Positions 1 to 10,749 are shown, counted from the stretch's first letter. The stretch is 64,000 nt of DNA from Octadecabacter antarcticus 307 (GCF_000155675.2 NC_020911.1:2718501-2782500), one strand, 5' to 3'. The notes: generated from the letters alone by a model not told the origin. Made by a program: numbers and translations.

Positions 1-2
1 TC

Positions 3-1088
3 TTTTCCCTTATTCTGGTAGTGATCTACTGGATCAATAGGGCTGTGCGCCTGTTTGATCGCCTGATTGCAGATGGCCAATCGGCGTGGGTGTTTCTTGA
101 ACTGACATCGCTGTCCCTGCCCAGCGTTATCCGGATCGTGTTGCCGCTGTCGGCGTTTGTGGCCGCAGTTTACGTCACCAACCGCATGTCATCGGACTCC
201 GAACTGACGGTCGTGCAGGCCACGGGTTATTCACCGTTCCGGCTGGCACGCCCCATCATTTATTTCGGCCTGATTGTGGCTGCATTGATGTCGGTGCTGA
301 CCCATATTCTCGTCCCACTATCGACCGAACAACTGACCTCTCGCCAATCTGAAATTTCGCAAACCATGACTGCGCGTCTGTTGACTCCCGGTGAATTTCT
401 AACACCATCAGACGATGTGACGTTCTACATCCGTGAACTCACGCCCAGCGGTGAGATGCTGGACATTTTCATCTCCGAATCCACAGACCCGACCCGACGC
501 ACCACCTATACCGCTGCCCGTGCTTATCTTGTGCGCACTGAAAACGGCCCACAATTGGTGATGATCGACGGACTGACGCAAACGCTAGACCATGAAACCA
601 ACCGCCTCCTCACCACTGGTTTTGCAGATTTCGTCTATGACGTCGGCGCGTTGATGAACGATGAGTTCGTCCGCAGAGTTTCCGTCAATGGCCTGTCCAC
701 ATTGGCCCTGCTGCGCCCTAGTGCTGCTGCAATTGCTGCCACCAACAAAACTGGTTACGAATTGAAACTGCGCGGCCACGATCGCATCGCGCAAGCCGCA
801 TTGGGATTTGTGGCTGGACTTGTGGGTTTTTCGGCGCTGGTCGTTGGTGGCTTCAGCCGCTTTGGACTGTGGCGCAATATTTTGTTTGCTGTCGGCTTAG
901 TGATCCTGCTTAAGATTCTCGAAAGCACAGGCACCAGTATCGCGCGCGCAAATCCGGCACTTTGGCCATTTGTCTACCTTGCGGGGATCGGTGGCGTGGT
1001 AATTTCCGCAATCCTGCTGCACATTGCGGCACGTCCGTATTTCTTCAAACGACGCCCAAAAACCTATTCTCAAGGCGCGCGCATATGA
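3..1088 (+). CDS. lptF: LPS export permease LptF (5' end outside window)
   Basis: Inner-membrane permease of the LptB2FG ABC transporter, which extracts lipopolysaccharide from the inner membrane and feeds the periplasmic bridge to LptD. The frame is open from base 3 and reads F-S-L-I-L-V-V-I-Y-W-I-N before the first possible GTG at 21. Family members have about 20 more residues before this conserved YWINRAVRLFD motif, so the true start lies before the window. Hydrophobic segments lie at the N-terminus, near visible residues 45-65 and 85-105, and as three C-terminal helices, with a periplasmic domain between, as expected for the fold. Its stop overlaps the lptG start (ATGA), so the two are probably translationally coupled. 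Identity is confident. Confidence 0.93.
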   Translation, partial: FSLILVVIYWINRAVRLFDRLIADGQSAWVFLELTSLSLPSVIRIVLPLSAFVAAVYVTNRMSSDSELTVVQATGYSPFRLARPIIYFGLIVAALMSVLTHILVPLSTEQLTSRQSEISQTMTARLLTPGEFLTPSDDVTFYIRELTPSGEMLDIFISESTDPTRRTTYTAARAYLVRTENGPQLVMIDGLTQTLDHETNRLLTTGFADFVYDVGALMNDEFVRRVSVNGLSTLALLRPSAAAIAATNKTGYELKLRGHDRIAQAALGFVAGLVGFSALVVGGFSRFGLWRNILFAVGLVILLKILESTGTSIARANPALWPFVYLAGIGGVVISAILLHIAARPYFFKRRPKTYSQGARI

Positions 1089-2179
1089 TACTGCACCGCT
1101 ACTTTGCGCGCCGTTTCGCGTGGACATTCACCGCCACATTTGGCGGGTTCTTCGTGTTGATGCTGCTGATTGATCTGGTCGAACAACTGCGCAGATACGG
1201 CGGCGAGGCCAGCCTTGGCGACATGCTGCAACTTAGCCTTCTTAAACTTCCGAGCCTTCTCTACGATATTTTACCACTCATCATGGTACTGGCGACGGTG
1301 GCGACGTTCCTTGGCCTTGCGCGATCATCCGAATTAATCGTTTCTCGTGCGGCGGGACGATCCGCCCTGCGTGCACTTGTCGCCCCACTGATCGTGACGG
1401 TCATAATAGGCGCGATCACCATCGGCGTATTTAACCCTCTCGTTGCTGCCACATCAAAAGAATTCGAGGCTCGTAAAACCACGTTGCGATCAGACGCGCC
1501 ATCGGTGCTGGCGATCTCGGAAAACGGGTTGTGGTTGCGCCAGGGCGATGACAATAGCCAAACCGTTATTCGTGCTGGCGGCGCTAATCTGGACGGGACG
1601 CAATTGCAGGACGTGACGTTCATCAGGTTTTCTAAAACAGGCCACCCAACCCGCCGGATCGAAGCCGCGACGGCCAACCTGACCATCGGCGCTTGGGATC
1701 TAACAGACGCCAAAGTATGGCCACTGGTCGGTAACCGCGTCGCCGAAAGTGTGGCCACAATCCACACCACCCTGCGCATCCCGTCCACCCTCACTGCGGA
1801 TGAAATCCGCGACAGTTTCGGCGTACCATCCTCAATTGCGATCTGGGAATTGCCCGCCTTCATTGACCGACTTGAGGTCGCAGGTTTTTCAGCAACCCGC
1901 CATCAAGTCTGGCTGCAAATGGAACTCGCGCAACCTGCCTTTTTGCTGGCGATGGTTCTGATAGGCGCGGGCTTTACGATGCGCCATCAGCGCGGTGGGC
2001 GCACGGGCGTCATGGTGCTGGCCGCAATCCTGATCTGTTTTGCACTGTTCTTCTTGCGCAATTTCGCGCAAATCTTGGGTGAGAACGGGCAGATCTCCGC
2101 AGGTCTCGCGGCATGGGCGCCCCCACTCGCGGCGATCGCCGGATCCCTTGGCTTGTTGCTGCATCTAGAGGACGGCTGA
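1085..2179 (+). CDS. lptG: LPS export permease LptG
   Basis: Second membrane subunit of the LptB2FG lipopolysaccharide exporter; pairs with LptF and the cytoplasmic ATPase LptB (not in the window). 364 residues. The start MILHRYFARRFAW is the usual LptG opening and lies in the ATGA overlap with lptF; a longer frame upstream only re-reads the end of lptF. N-terminal helices near residues 10-35 and 55-80 (LPSLLYDILPLIMVLATVATF), a central periplasmic beta domain (about 130-265) and three C-terminal helices match the family. Its stop overlaps the lptD start by one base, so lptF-lptG-lptD form a single transcription unit for LPS transport. Confidence 0.93.
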   Translation: MILHRYFARRFAWTFTATFGGFFVLMLLIDLVEQLRRYGGEASLGDMLQLSLLKLPSLLYDILPLIMVLATVATFLGLARSSELIVSRAAGRSALRALVAPLIVTVIIGAITIGVFNPLVAATSKEFEARKTTLRSDAPSVLAISENGLWLRQGDDNSQTVIRAGGANLDGTQLQDVTFIRFSKTGHPTRRIEAATANLTIGAWDLTDAKVWPLVGNRVAESVATIHTTLRIPSTLTADEIRDSFGVPSSIAIWELPAFIDRLEVAGFSATRHQVWLQMELAQPAFLLAMVLIGAGFTMRHQRGGRTGVMVLAAILICFALFFLRNFAQILGENGQISAGLAAWAPPLAAIAGSLGLLLHLEDG

Positions 2180-4305
2180 TGCGATTTATTCTTGTTTTCC
2201 TCCTGACATTGCTGCCGCTCATGACCCCTGAACTCGCCTCAGCGCAAGGTGCTGCAACCCTTGTGGCCGATACGGTGTTTGTTCCCGCGGGCGGGCAGCA
2301 ATTGATCGCGGAAGGCAATGTCGAAGTCTTCTTTGACGGCACCCGCCTGTCTGCGCGCCGTATCACGTTCGATCAGGTCGCAGACCAGCTGACAATTGAT
2401 GGGCCCGTGTTCATCGTCACACGAGACGGCACGATCCTAACGGCGGACACCGCATCGCTGGACCCGCAATTGGAAAACGGCATCCTGCGCGGCGCGCGGC
2501 TGGTGCTGGATCAACAACTGCAACTGTCTGCGACCCAGGCTGACCGTGTCGATGGCCGTTACACGCAACTTTATCAAGTTGCCGCCACGTCTTGCCATAT
2601 CTGTGCCAATGGCGAAACGCCGCTGTGGGAAATCCGCGCCCGGCGGATCATTCACGATCAGGGCGAACGCCAGCTCTACTTTGACGACGCGGCCTTTCAT
2701 GTTGCCGGCGTACCAATCTTTTACATCCCGCGCATGCGCTTGCCCGACCCGACGTTAACCCGCGCGACGGGTCTGCTGATCCCGAGCCTTAAATCTTCTG
2801 AAACATTGGGCACCGGATTCAAACTGCCCTATTTCATCAAGTTGGGCGATCACCGCGACCTGACGCTGACACCTTATCTTTCGACATCGACTACAACGCT
2901 CGAATCCGCTTACCGTCAAGCGTTCCTGCGCAGTAACATTTCGATCGAGGCCGCAGTGACCAATGACGATCTTATGGACGCCCCGCGTGCCTATGTTTTT
3001 GCCAACGGAATTTTCGATCTCGGGTCTGACATAACGCTGCGTTTTGACGTCGAAGTCACCTCAGATGATGCGTATCTGCTGGAATATGGTTATTCCGGTA
3101 AAGACCGACTCGATAGTGAAATCGCATTGCAACGGGTGCGTGATCGCTACCTGACACAGGCGTCGCTGACCCATCATGCCTCGCTGCGGACAGGCGAAGA
3201 TTCCGCCACATTGCCGCCCCTGCTGACCGACATCAGCTGGGAACGCCGCGTCACCCCTAGCTGGGGCGGCACGCTAACATTAACGTCCGATCAGCAAAGC
3301 CATTACCGCACAACTGACGCCCCACGGACAACCCCAAAGGATATGGCAGGGCGTGACGTGGCCCGCATTGGTATTGGCGCGGCGTGGCGCGGGGATCGGA
3401 TCATGGGGTCCGGGCTGGTTGTCGATGGCACGTTCGGCGCCGATCTGGACTATTACGACATCAGCGACGACACTCTGGTGGGCGACACCCTGCGTTCAAC
3501 AATCTATGGCCAAACGACCCTGCGCTACCCGCTGATCCGCCAAGGCAGCGGCGCGACCCATGTGCTAGAACCCTTCTTACAACTGGCGTGGGCTGGCGTG
3601 CAGGGCGGCGCTGTCACCAACGAAGACAGCACCGCCACCGAATTCGACCAAGCCAACCTGCTGGCCCTGTCGCACTTTTCCGGCGAAGACGCCGTCGAAA
3701 CCGGGCTGCGGGGGGCGGCTGGCCTGTCATGGACGCGCATCGGGGCTGGTGGATGGGACAGCACCATGACCGTCGGGCGTGTGTCGCGCGACGCACCCGA
3801 TTTGAACTTCTCGCTCACCTCGGGCTTGCGCGAAGCCGTGTCCGACTGGCTGATCGCGGGCCAGTTGCGCACGCCCGCAGGCTTTGCCATCGACAGTCGG
3901 CTGCTGCTCAACGACAGCTTTGACGTCACAAAATCCGAAGCCCGGGTGGGCTGGAACAGCCGCAAACTGGACCTCGCGGCCAGCTACATTTTCTTGCCCG
4001 CTGATATGGATGAATCCCGCCCATCGAGCGTGTCCGAATGGACCATCGACACAACCTACCGCTTTGATCAAATCTGGTCGATGGGGCTAGACGCACGCTA
4101 TGACGTGATGGCAAACGCGCCCACCAGCACCGGCCTGCAAATCGGTTGGCAAAACGAATGTGTGACGGTTGATTTTTCGGTGTCGCGTCGCTTCACGACT
4201 TCCACTACACTTACCCCAAGCACGGATTTCGGTCTGTCGGTTGGGTTGAACGGCTTTAGCGCCGGACGCACCTTTGACGCCGCGTCCCACCGCTGCACCA
4301 ACTGA
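2179..4305 (+). CDS. lptD: LPS-assembly outer membrane protein LptD
   Basis: Outer-membrane beta-barrel that, with the lipoprotein LptE, inserts lipopolysaccharide into the outer leaflet. 708 residues. A signal peptide (MRFILVFLLTLLPLMTPELASA, cut after ASA-Q) is followed by an OstA/LptA-like beta-jellyroll (about 30-150) with typical phrases such as IAEGNVEVFFDG and ILTADTASLD. The rest is the barrel, rich in alternating aromatic strands. Cysteines in CHIC (about 140) and two near the C-terminus (NECVT and HRC) could form the disulfides known from this family. The ATG at 2179 is used because it gives the signal peptide directly and overlaps the lptG stop; an ATG at 2113 would place the signal peptide internally. 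Confidence 0.93.
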   Translation: MRFILVFLLTLLPLMTPELASAQGAATLVADTVFVPAGGQQLIAEGNVEVFFDGTRLSARRITFDQVADQLTIDGPVFIVTRDGTILTADTASLDPQLENGILRGARLVLDQQLQLSATQADRVDGRYTQLYQVAATSCHICANGETPLWEIRARRIIHDQGERQLYFDDAAFHVAGVPIFYIPRMRLPDPTLTRATGLLIPSLKSSETLGTGFKLPYFIKLGDHRDLTLTPYLSTSTTTLESAYRQAFLRSNISIEAAVTNDDLMDAPRAYVFANGIFDLGSDITLRFDVEVTSDDAYLLEYGYSGKDRLDSEIALQRVRDRYLTQASLTHHASLRTGEDSATLPPLLTDISWERRVTPSWGGTLTLTSDQQSHYRTTDAPRTTPKDMAGRDVARIGIGAAWRGDRIMGSGLVVDGTFGADLDYYDISDDTLVGDTLRSTIYGQTTLRYPLIRQGSGATHVLEPFLQLAWAGVQGGAVTNEDSTATEFDQANLLALSHFSGEDAVETGLRGAAGLSWTRIGAGGWDSTMTVGRVSRDAPDLNFSLTSGLREAVSDWLIAGQLRTPAGFAIDSRLLLNDSFDVTKSEARVGWNSRKLDLAASYIFLPADMDESRPSSVSEWTIDTTYRFDQIWSMGLDARYDVMANAPTSTGLQIGWQNECVTVDFSVSRRFTTSTTLTPSTDFGLSVGLNGFSAGRTFDAASHRCTN

Positions 4306-4356
4306 CGATACCGACAACATAAACGACCCGAGTAGTTAATAAAAACGAGGATTTCG

Positions 4357-5574
4357 ATGCGCGCTCTGATATCTGCACTCGCCATTACATCGGCCACGAC
4401 CTTGGCCTTGTTGTCACCCAACATGACGGCGGCCCAATTTGCCCCCGCCATCATCGTCAACGACAGCGTCGTGAGCGAATTTGAAATCGACCAACGTGTC
4501 GCCTTGCTGCTCGCCTTCCGCACGCCCGGTAATCTCGAAGACACTGCGCATGAACAACTGATCCAAGAACGCCTCAAGCTTGAGGCGCTGGATTCTGCCA
4601 GATTGCGCATCACTGACGAAGGCCTTGTTTTAGCGATGACAGAATTTGCCACCCGTGCAAACTTGGAACTCGACCAGTTCATCACCATGCTCGGCCAGTC
4701 CGGTGTAGCAGAGGAAACGTTTCGCGATTTTGTCCGCGTCAACGTCAGCTGGCGCGACTTTATCCGAACGCGTTTCAACGACAGCGCCCAAGTCTCTGAG
4801 GCTGATATCGACCTTGCCCTTGGTCAATCTGGCGCGTCCTCTAGCATCGAAGTGCTGCTCAACGAAATCATTATTCCGGCCCCTGCGGAAAGTGCGCAAC
4901 AGGCCATGGCAACGGCAGAACGCATCGCACAATTGACCACCACATCCGCGTTCGAAGCCGAGGCGCGCAGCGTGTCTGCGCTGCCGTCCAGAACACGTGG
5001 TGGCCGCCTCGACTGGCTGCCAATCTCGAATTACCCGGCGGGACTGCGTGGGCTTCTGCTCAATCTTGCACCCGGTGAAGTCACCGCACCGATCCCGATC
5101 ACCGATGGCGTGGCCCTGTTCCAAATGCGCGGTTTACGCGAAGTGCCGCGCGCAGCACCCGAACCGGCCGCGATTGAATACGCTGCTTTTCACATCGCGG
5201 GCGGTCTTAGCGATCGTGGGTTGGCCGAAGCCCACCGCATCGATGCCCGCGTTGAAACCTGCGATGACCTTTACGGTGTCTCCCATGGCCTGCCTGCCGA
5301 TCTGCTGGAACGCGACGTTCTGCCGCCCTCCGACATCCCTGCGGACGTGGCGATGGAACTTGCAAAACTCGACACTGGCGAAACATCATATGTACTGACC
5401 CGCGCCAATGGCGAAACGCTGGTGTTCTTGATGATGTGTGGCCGCACGCCTGCACTGGGCGATGGCGTTGATCGCGAAACCATCCGCGGTCAGCTGCGCA
5501 CGCAACGCTTGAACACTTATGCAGACGCCCTGCTCGCCGACCTGCGGGCTGCCGCAACAATCACTTTTAACTAA
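4357..5574 (+). CDS. surA: Periplasmic chaperone and peptidyl-prolyl isomerase SurA
   Basis: Periplasmic chaperone that escorts unfolded outer-membrane proteins such as LptD to the Bam complex. 405 residues. There is a signal peptide (about 1-27, ending MTAAQ), a SurA N-terminal helical domain starting at PAIIVNDSVVSEFEIDQRV, and one parvulin domain (about 160-260) with the recognisable GGRLDWLP and LAPGEVTAPI motifs. A more divergent C-terminal region follows. The Shine-Dalgarno GAGG stands about 8 bases before the ATG. It sits 51 bases after lptD, its main client, and 3 bases before pdxA, an order common in proteobacteria. Confidence 0.9.
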   Translation: MRALISALAITSATTLALLSPNMTAAQFAPAIIVNDSVVSEFEIDQRVALLLAFRTPGNLEDTAHEQLIQERLKLEALDSARLRITDEGLVLAMTEFATRANLELDQFITMLGQSGVAEETFRDFVRVNVSWRDFIRTRFNDSAQVSEADIDLALGQSGASSSIEVLLNEIIIPAPAESAQQAMATAERIAQLTTTSAFEAEARSVSALPSRTRGGRLDWLPISNYPAGLRGLLLNLAPGEVTAPIPITDGVALFQMRGLREVPRAAPEPAAIEYAAFHIAGGLSDRGLAEAHRIDARVETCDDLYGVSHGLPADLLERDVLPPSDIPADVAMELAKLDTGETSYVLTRANGETLVFLMMCGRTPALGDGVDRETIRGQLRTQRLNTYADALLADLRAAATITFN

Positions 5575-5577
5575 CGC

Positions 5578-6561
5578 ATGAACACCACTCGCAGACCTAT
5601 CGCTATCAGCTGCGGCGAACCGGCAGGCATCGGCCCCGAAATCGCCGTCACCGCTTGGAATGCGGTGGGTAAAGACATTCCCATGGTTTGGATCGGCGAT
5701 CCGGCCCACCTGCCCGACGGCACTAAATGGCAGGCGGTCACATCCGCCCGCGACGCGATCACCGCCACCGCCTTTCCGGTCCTGCAACGCGACTTCGGTG
5801 CCACGAGCGTCGCAGGCCAACCCGATCCCAGCCACGCGCAAGCCGTGATCGATTCTATTGCCGACGCGGTGGCACTGGTGCAATCGGGCGACTGCACCGC
5901 GCTGTGCACCGCACCAATCCACAAACAGGCGTTGATAGACGGTGCTGACTTCGCCTACCCCGGCCACACCGAATATCTCGCAGCCCTCGCAGGCCGCACA
6001 TCGGTGGTCATGATGCTTGCCAGTGAGTTGCTTCGGGTTGTACCTGCCACAATCCATATCCCGCTGGCACAAGTCCCTGAAAAGCTCACAGCAGCAACCC
6101 TGACCGATACAATCCTGATTACCCACAGTGCCCTGATCCGCGACTTCGGCATCGCAAAGCCGCGCCTCTCCGTCGCAGGATTGAACCCGCACGCCGGCGA
6201 AGGCGGCAAGATGGGACATGAAGAAATTGAAATGATCACCCCGACCCTCGACGCCCTGCGCGCCGAAGGATTGTCCATCACAGGCCCGCTATCCGCCGAT
6301 ACAATGTTTCATCCAGCCGCCCGCGCGACCTATGACGCTGCGATCTGCATGTACCACGACCAAGCGCTGATCCCGATCAAAACGCTGGATTTCTCGGGCG
6401 GCGTTAACATCACGCTGGGCCTGCCGTTCGTGCGCACCTCCCCAGATCACGGCACCGCCTTCGACATCGCGGGAACAGGCACCGCTGACGCGACATCGAT
6501 GATAGCCGCGATCCGCATGGCCGCTGACATGGCCCGTGCCAGAACTGCGCCCGCAGCATGA
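5578..6561 (+). CDS. pdxA: 4-hydroxythreonine-4-phosphate dehydrogenase PdxA
   Basis: Oxidises 4-phosphohydroxy-L-threonine with NAD; the product is condensed by PdxJ in the DXP-dependent pathway to pyridoxal phosphate. Cytoplasmic, metal-dependent dimer. 327 residues, normal length. Family motifs are clear: GEPAGIGPE at the N-terminus, TAPIHKQAL (about 103-111), GHTEYLA (about 125-131), [10 protein letters not shown] (about 201-210), and the C-terminal [13 protein letters not shown] and [14 protein letters not shown]. The conserved histidines of the metal site lie in these last blocks. Starts three bases after surA and overlaps rsmA by ATGA. Confidence 0.95.
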   Translation: MNTTRRPIAISCGEPAGIGPEIAVTAWNAVGKDIPMVWIGDPAHLPDGTKWQAVTSARDAITATAFPVLQRDFGATSVAGQPDPSHAQAVIDSIADAVALVQSGDCTALCTAPIHKQALIDGADFAYPGHTEYLAALAGRTSVVMMLASELLRVVPATIHIPLAQVPEKLTAATLTDTILITHSALIRDFGIAKPRLSVAGLNPHAGEGGKMGHEEIEMITPTLDALRAEGLSITGPLSADTMFHPAARATYDAAICMYHDQALIPIKTLDFSGGVNITLGLPFVRTSPDHGTAFDIAGTGTADATSMIAAIRMAADMARARTAPAA

Positions 6562-7397
6562 CGATCGACAGCCTCCCTACCCTCAAACAGGTTATCGACA
6601 GCCACGGCCTTGCCGCGCGCAAATCACTTGGTCAAAACTTCCTGCTCGACCTGAACTTGACGGCGAAAATCGCGCGACTGTCAGGGCGCAACGAAGACCA
6701 CGACGTCCTCGAAATCGGCCCCGGTCCCGGTGGCCTGACCCGTGGTTTGCTGTCTGAGGGCGCACGCCATGTCCTTGCCATCGAAAAAGACGACCGCTGC
6801 CTGCCCGCGCTGGCCGAAATCCAATCCGCCTACCCCGACCGCCTGACCGTGCTGTGCGGGGATGCACTCGACATCAACCCGCTCGACCATTTGACACCAC
6901 CAATCCGTGTTGCAGCCAACCTGCCCTATAATATCGGCACCGAACTGCTGATCCGCTGGCTCACCCCGCAAGACTGGCCACCCTATTGGGACAGCCTGAC
7001 GCTGATGTTCCAACGCGAAGTGGCACAACGCATCACTGCCGCCCCCGGCTCTAAAGCCTACGGTCGCCTTGCGATCCTGTGCCAATGGCGAACAGACGCG
7101 CAGATCGTGATGAACCTGCCACCAGAAGCTTTCTCACCGCCACCAAAAGTCTCAAGCGCGGTGGTCCACCTCACCGCTTTGGCGAAGCCGCGTTTCCCGG
7201 CTGACGCCAACATGCTGCAACACATCACGGCGACCGCGTTCAACCAACGCCGCAAAATGCTGCGCTCTTCGCTCAAAGGCCTCAGTCCCGACATCGAAGA
7301 CCACCTCATCGCGGCCGATATAAAACCCACCGACCGCGCCGAACAGATCGACGTGCAACGCTTCTGCGCCCTCGCAAGGTCCCTCAAAGCGACTTAA
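6558..7397 (+). CDS. rsmA: 16S rRNA dimethyladenosine transferase RsmA (KsgA)
   Basis: Uses S-adenosylmethionine to dimethylate two adjacent adenines in the helix-45 loop of 16S rRNA, a late quality-control step in small-subunit assembly. 279 residues. The SAM-binding loop reads [15 protein letters not shown] (about 51-65), the acidic motif follows at AIEKDD, and the catalytic NLPYNIGT (N-L-P-Y, about 120) is intact. The C-terminal RNA-binding domain contains [16 protein letters not shown]. Start overlaps the pdxA stop by four bases. Last gene of the lptFGD-surA-pdxA-rsmA run; the downstream neighbour points the other way. Confidence 0.95.
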   Translation: MTIDSLPTLKQVIDSHGLAARKSLGQNFLLDLNLTAKIARLSGRNEDHDVLEIGPGPGGLTRGLLSEGARHVLAIEKDDRCLPALAEIQSAYPDRLTVLCGDALDINPLDHLTPPIRVAANLPYNIGTELLIRWLTPQDWPPYWDSLTLMFQREVAQRITAAPGSKAYGRLAILCQWRTDAQIVMNLPPEAFSPPPKVSSAVVHLTALAKPRFPADANMLQHITATAFNQRRKMLRSSLKGLSPDIEDHLIAADIKPTDRAEQIDVQRFCALARSLKAT

Positions 7398-7540
7398 TCC
7401 CGCCTTTGTTTCTTAAATATTCCGTGGAAGACGCATCGCGTCTAGGCCAACGCCCCCTCTTTCCTTACGCGCCGGCGATGCGCCCCCGCCCCCGCCCGCG
7501 GCACGCGCAAAGCGACAGCTTCTTCGTCCCCCGAAACGAA

Positions 7541-7565
7541 AAAGGCCCCCGTCTCCGAGGGCCTT
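7541..7565 (-). terminator. Intrinsic terminator of the DUF4167 gene
   Basis: Read on the minus strand, AAGGCCCT pairs with GGGGGCCTT across a short loop (CGGAGAC), followed by a run of T. It begins five bases past the DUF4167 stop codon, so it most likely ends that transcript. It may also stop read-through from the convergent rsmA operon. Confidence 0.7.
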
Positions 7566-7569
7566 CAAA

Positions 7570-8163
7570 TTATTCTGCCGCTTCGGACGCTGGACCACCC
7601 TCAGGTGGCTCATCGGGTCGCGTCTTGGGCTTGCGCGTGCGGCGCTTCTTGGGTGCTTCTTCTGGCGTTTCCACCAATCCTGAATCGCCATCTTCAATCT
7701 GTACGGGTTGCTCGACCGGTGCGGGCACAAGGACCGGCGCAGGGGCTGCTGCAGGGGCCGGCGCAGGGGCCGCTGCAGCAGCCTCCTCTTGCGCCTTCAT
7801 ACGGGCATCACGTTCCCGATCACGCTCCGCTTGACGCTCGCGATTTTGCTTATCTTGCTCAATCTGACGCTCACGATTGTGTTTTTCCTGCTCTTCGCGT
7901 TTGGCATCAATCTCTTTTTGCGCCTCCGCCAACAGACGCGTGTAATGCTCTGCGTGTTGCGCGAAATTTTCCGAATTCACCGAATCACGCGCCAACAAAG
8001 AATCGCGGTGCAACTGGGTGTATTTCTCGACAATCTGCTGCGGCGTGCCGCGCACCTTGCCCTCAGGACCGGAGCTGTCAAACACTCGATTGACAATATT
8101 ACCACCCGTCGGGCGGGTGTTGCTGCGGCTTTTATTCCGCGAACGGGATCGAGAAGATTTCAT
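7570..8163 (-). CDS. DUF4167 domain protein, low-complexity charged tail
   Basis: 197 residues. The N-terminus is basic (MKSSRSRSRNKSRSN) and is followed by the DUF4167 core: NRVFDSSGPEGKVRGTPQQIVEKYTQLHRDSLLARDS and FAQHAEHYTRL (about 28-80), which is highly conserved in alphaproteobacteria. The middle (about 80-130) is a charged heptad-like segment, probably coiled coil, with repeats of E-Q-D-K-Q-N-R-E-R-Q type. An Ala-Pro rich linker and a KKRRTRKPKTR basic tail follow. The start at 8163 gives the standard family N-terminus; the frame extends upstream to 8286 without family similarity. Molecular function is unknown; RNA or nucleoid binding is only suggested by composition. Confidence 0.82.
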   Translation of the reverse strand: MKSSRSRSRNKSRSNTRPTGGNIVNRVFDSSGPEGKVRGTPQQIVEKYTQLHRDSLLARDSVNSENFAQHAEHYTRLLAEAQKEIDAKREEQEKHNRERQIEQDKQNRERQAERDRERDARMKAQEEAAAAAPAPAPAAAPAPVLVPAPVEQPVQIEDGDSGLVETPEEAPKKRRTRKPKTRPDEPPEGGPASEAAE

Positions 8164-8360
8164 AAAGGAAGTCCAGCCTGTGTTTTCTGTCGCAGCCCGA
8201 TCCCACCTCATGCGGGACAAATCAAATTCGCGAGCTTGCGATGTTCTGGCGTGTGTCGGAGACGGGACCAAAGGGCCATGTTCCATCCGACCCCTCTGAC
8301 TATGCCGCTCATGGTGTTAATCGCAAGTAGATTCTGTGAAAAAATCTGTGAATCGATGCG

Positions 8361-9179
8361 TTAAAGTGGCTTTTGGCCCAAAACGACGCGATCACGGGCG
8401 TCCAAATCATGGCGAATCTGCACGCACACCAGTCCGGCAGCCCCAAACATTGCAACGACAGCCGCGCCCTGGCTTGGCCCGATTTCAACCATCAGCCACC
8501 CGCCTGCCGTCAAATGTTCCCCGGCCCCCGCCGTAATCACACGGTAACAGCCCAACCCGTCGCCACCGTCCGTCAACGCAATGCGCGGCTCATATGACAG
8601 TTCCGGCGCAAGGCTCGCCATCTCGGCCAGCGCAAGGTAGGGCGGGTTCGACACGATCAAATCGAACTGTCCGTAGATCGAAGCGTACCAGTCCGAAACA
8701 ATCAAATCGACGCGGTGATCAATCTCTAGCTTCGCCGCATTGCGCGCCGCAACCACCAGCGCCGCCGCCGACACATCCGATCCAACACCCCTTGCGTCCG
8801 GACGGGCGGCTAACAAGCTGAGTAAAACGCATCCAGATCCCGTCCCTAGATCAAGAACACGATCAAAGGGGCGTTCCAACGCGGCAATAACTAAACTTTC
8901 GGTGTCGGGCCTCGGGTCCAGAACATCAGGACCGACCTCGAACCGATGCTCATAAAAATCGCGGCCTCCGGTCAAATGCGACATCGGCTCTCGGGCGGCA
9001 CGGCGTGCGACCAATGCTTTGAAATGAGACACCTGCCCGCCCACCATCGCGGCCGCGTAATCTCCGTATCGCTTAGGAAACGTTGCTTCCCATAACATCC
9101 GCGCCTCACGGACCGGGTTTTCGATACCAGCCTTTTGCAAAACCCCTCTGGCCTCGGTCAACAGATCAGCTTCGTTCAC
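8361..9179 (-). CDS. prmC: Release factor glutamine methyltransferase PrmC
   Basis: Transfers a methyl group from SAM to the glutamine of the GGQ motif of release factors. 272 residues. The SAM loop is [16 protein letters not shown] (about 109-124), and the catalytic NPPY motif is present in [10 protein letters not shown] (about 177-186). The N-terminal substrate-recognition bundle ends at [20 protein letters not shown], typical of PrmC. Its substrate gene prfA lies directly upstream and overlaps by four bases, the usual pairing. Confidence 0.94.
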   Translation of the reverse strand: MNEADLLTEARGVLQKAGIENPVREARMLWEATFPKRYGDYAAAMVGGQVSHFKALVARRAAREPMSHLTGGRDFYEHRFEVGPDVLDPRPDTESLVIAALERPFDRVLDLGTGSGCVLLSLLAARPDARGVGSDVSAAALVVAARNAAKLEIDHRVDLIVSDWYASIYGQFDLIVSNPPYLALAEMASLAPELSYEPRIALTDGGDGLGCYRVITAGAGEHLTAGGWLMVEIGPSQGAAVVAMFGAAGLVCVQIRHDLDARDRVVLGQKPL

Positions 9180-10231
9180 CCGCCCATCTCCGCCAGTGCG
9201 CTTGCCTGCGCGTCTTGGATCAATCCATCAATCACCTCATCCAAATCGCCCTGCAATATTGCATCCAATTTGTATAATGTCAGATTAATACGGTGATCCG
9301 TCATCCGCCCTTGCGGGAAATTATAGGTCCTTATCCGTTCCGACCGATCCCCCGACCCAACCTGCGCCGCGCGATCGGCAGAGCGTTCATCATGCACCTT
9401 CTGACGTTCCGCATCATAAAGCCGCGTCTTAAGAACCTGCATCGCAATCTCGCGGTTGCGGTGCTGCGATTTCTCAGAACTCGTCACTACGATGCCCGAC
9501 GGCATATGCGTTATGCGCACTGCAGAATCGGTGGTGTTGACGTGCTGACCACCCGATCCAGATGCGCGCATCGTATCTATACGGATGTCATTGGCGTTGA
9601 TCTGAATGTCCACATCTTCCGCCTCAGGCAGCACCGCGACCGTTGCCGCCGACGTGTGAATCCGCCCACCACTTTCCGTCTCAGGGACCCGTTGAACGCG
9701 GTGAACACCGCTTTCATATTTCATCCGCGCAAAGACATTGTTGCCCGCAATCCGTGCCGTAACTTCCTTGATGCCGCCCAACTCTGACTGGCTTTCTTCT
9801 AGTATTTCAAACGTCCAACCGCGACTTTCGGCGTAGCGCTGGTACATTCGCAACAAATCACCTGCAAACAGCGCCGCCTCATCACCACCAGTTCCGGGGC
9901 GAATTTCGAGCAACGCAGGCTTGCCATCGGCGGCATCTTTCGGGATCAATGCCAGCTTTACGGCGGCTTCGGCGTCTGGCAGCCGTTCGCGCAGCTGCGG
10001 CAATTCCATCTCCGCCAGTTCTTTCATTTCCGGATCGGACAGCATGGCTTGCGCGCCTTCAATCTCTTCCGTCAAATCTTGATAATGACGCACAACCTCA
10101 ACCACTGGTCGCAGTTCGGCATACTCACGACTGACGGAAACAAACGCGTCGCCACCCAGCCCCTCCCCCATACGGGCCTCAAGGAATTCGAACCGTTCGG
10201 TGATCTGCATAAGACGGTCATTTGGTATCAT
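9176..10231 (-). CDS. prfA: Peptide chain release factor 1
   Basis: RF1 recognises UAA and UAG and triggers peptidyl-tRNA hydrolysis. 351 residues. The catalytic GGQ is in [20 protein letters not shown] (about 220-240). The PCRF domain (about 60-190) includes [23 protein letters not shown], and the [11 protein letters not shown] block follows. Its stop overlaps the prmC start and its own start overlaps the stop of the DUF1499 gene, so DUF1499-prfA-prmC form one operon. The presence of RF1 matters for the RTX relic: UAG and UAA should both be read as stop in this organism. Confidence 0.95.
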   Translation of the reverse strand: MIPNDRLMQITERFEFLEARMGEGLGGDAFVSVSREYAELRPVVEVVRHYQDLTEEIEGAQAMLSDPEMKELAEMELPQLRERLPDAEAAVKLALIPKDAADGKPALLEIRPGTGGDEAALFAGDLLRMYQRYAESRGWTFEILEESQSELGGIKEVTARIAGNNVFARMKYESGVHRVQRVPETESGGRIHTSAATVAVLPEAEDVDIQINANDIRIDTMRASGSGGQHVNTTDSAVRITHMPSGIVVTSSEKSQHRNREIAMQVLKTRLYDAERQKVHDERSADRAAQVGSGDRSERIRTYNFPQGRMTDHRINLTLYKLDAILQGDLDEVIDGLIQDAQASALAEMGG

Positions 10232-10686
10232 TGCGTCGGTGTACCCCCGTCCAGCGTCGCCAACCAGCCCTCGATGCGCGCACGGTTCACGCCCATATCA
10301 GCCTTGCCAAACCGCAGCCGCCCAAAGACTTGCAGCGTACTTCCGTCTAAAGGCGCAAGTGAGGTCAGCGTCACGGTCGTATAATCGGGAAACCCCATCA
10401 CGCGACTGCGCGTCACATAGGTGATTTTTCCCTCAGCAACTGTGCCCGCCAAAATCGCCGTGCGCGGCGTCGCAAGAATAATGTCGTCAAGGCGCGCAAG
10501 AGTTTCAATCCCATCGCCATCCATCGGGCGCTGCATCACGAAACTACCCGCGCCGGGGTGGTCGCCGGATTCCATGATTGGCAGCTTCGGGTTGTGCCAG
10601 AATGCGACATCCGTCGGCCCCAAGCGCACCCAAACCGCAAAGGCGACGAACAAGCCCAAAAGCCCCAAAACAATGATTTTCAGCAT
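10228..10686 (-). CDS. DUF1499 domain protein, membrane-anchored
   Basis: 152 residues. One N-terminal membrane anchor (about 2-22, [19 protein letters not shown]), then a DUF1499 domain containing [32 protein letters not shown] and DYTTVTL. Proteins of this family are small, often exported and uncharacterised; no catalytic residue can be named. It overlaps prfA by four bases and so is probably translationally coupled to it, although no functional link is known. Confidence 0.8.
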   Translation of the reverse strand: MLKIIVLGLLGLFVAFAVWVRLGPTDVAFWHNPKLPIMESGDHPGAGSFVMQRPMDGDGIETLARLDDIILATPRTAILAGTVAEGKITYVTRSRVMGFPDYTTVTLTSLAPLDGSTLQVFGRLRFGKADMGVNRARIEGWLATLDGGTPTQ

Positions 10687-10749
10687 CCGTAATCCTTACT
10701 GTGTGAAGACAAGTTGTGTACGCGATCTGCCCGAGCGATGCCGCCCAAT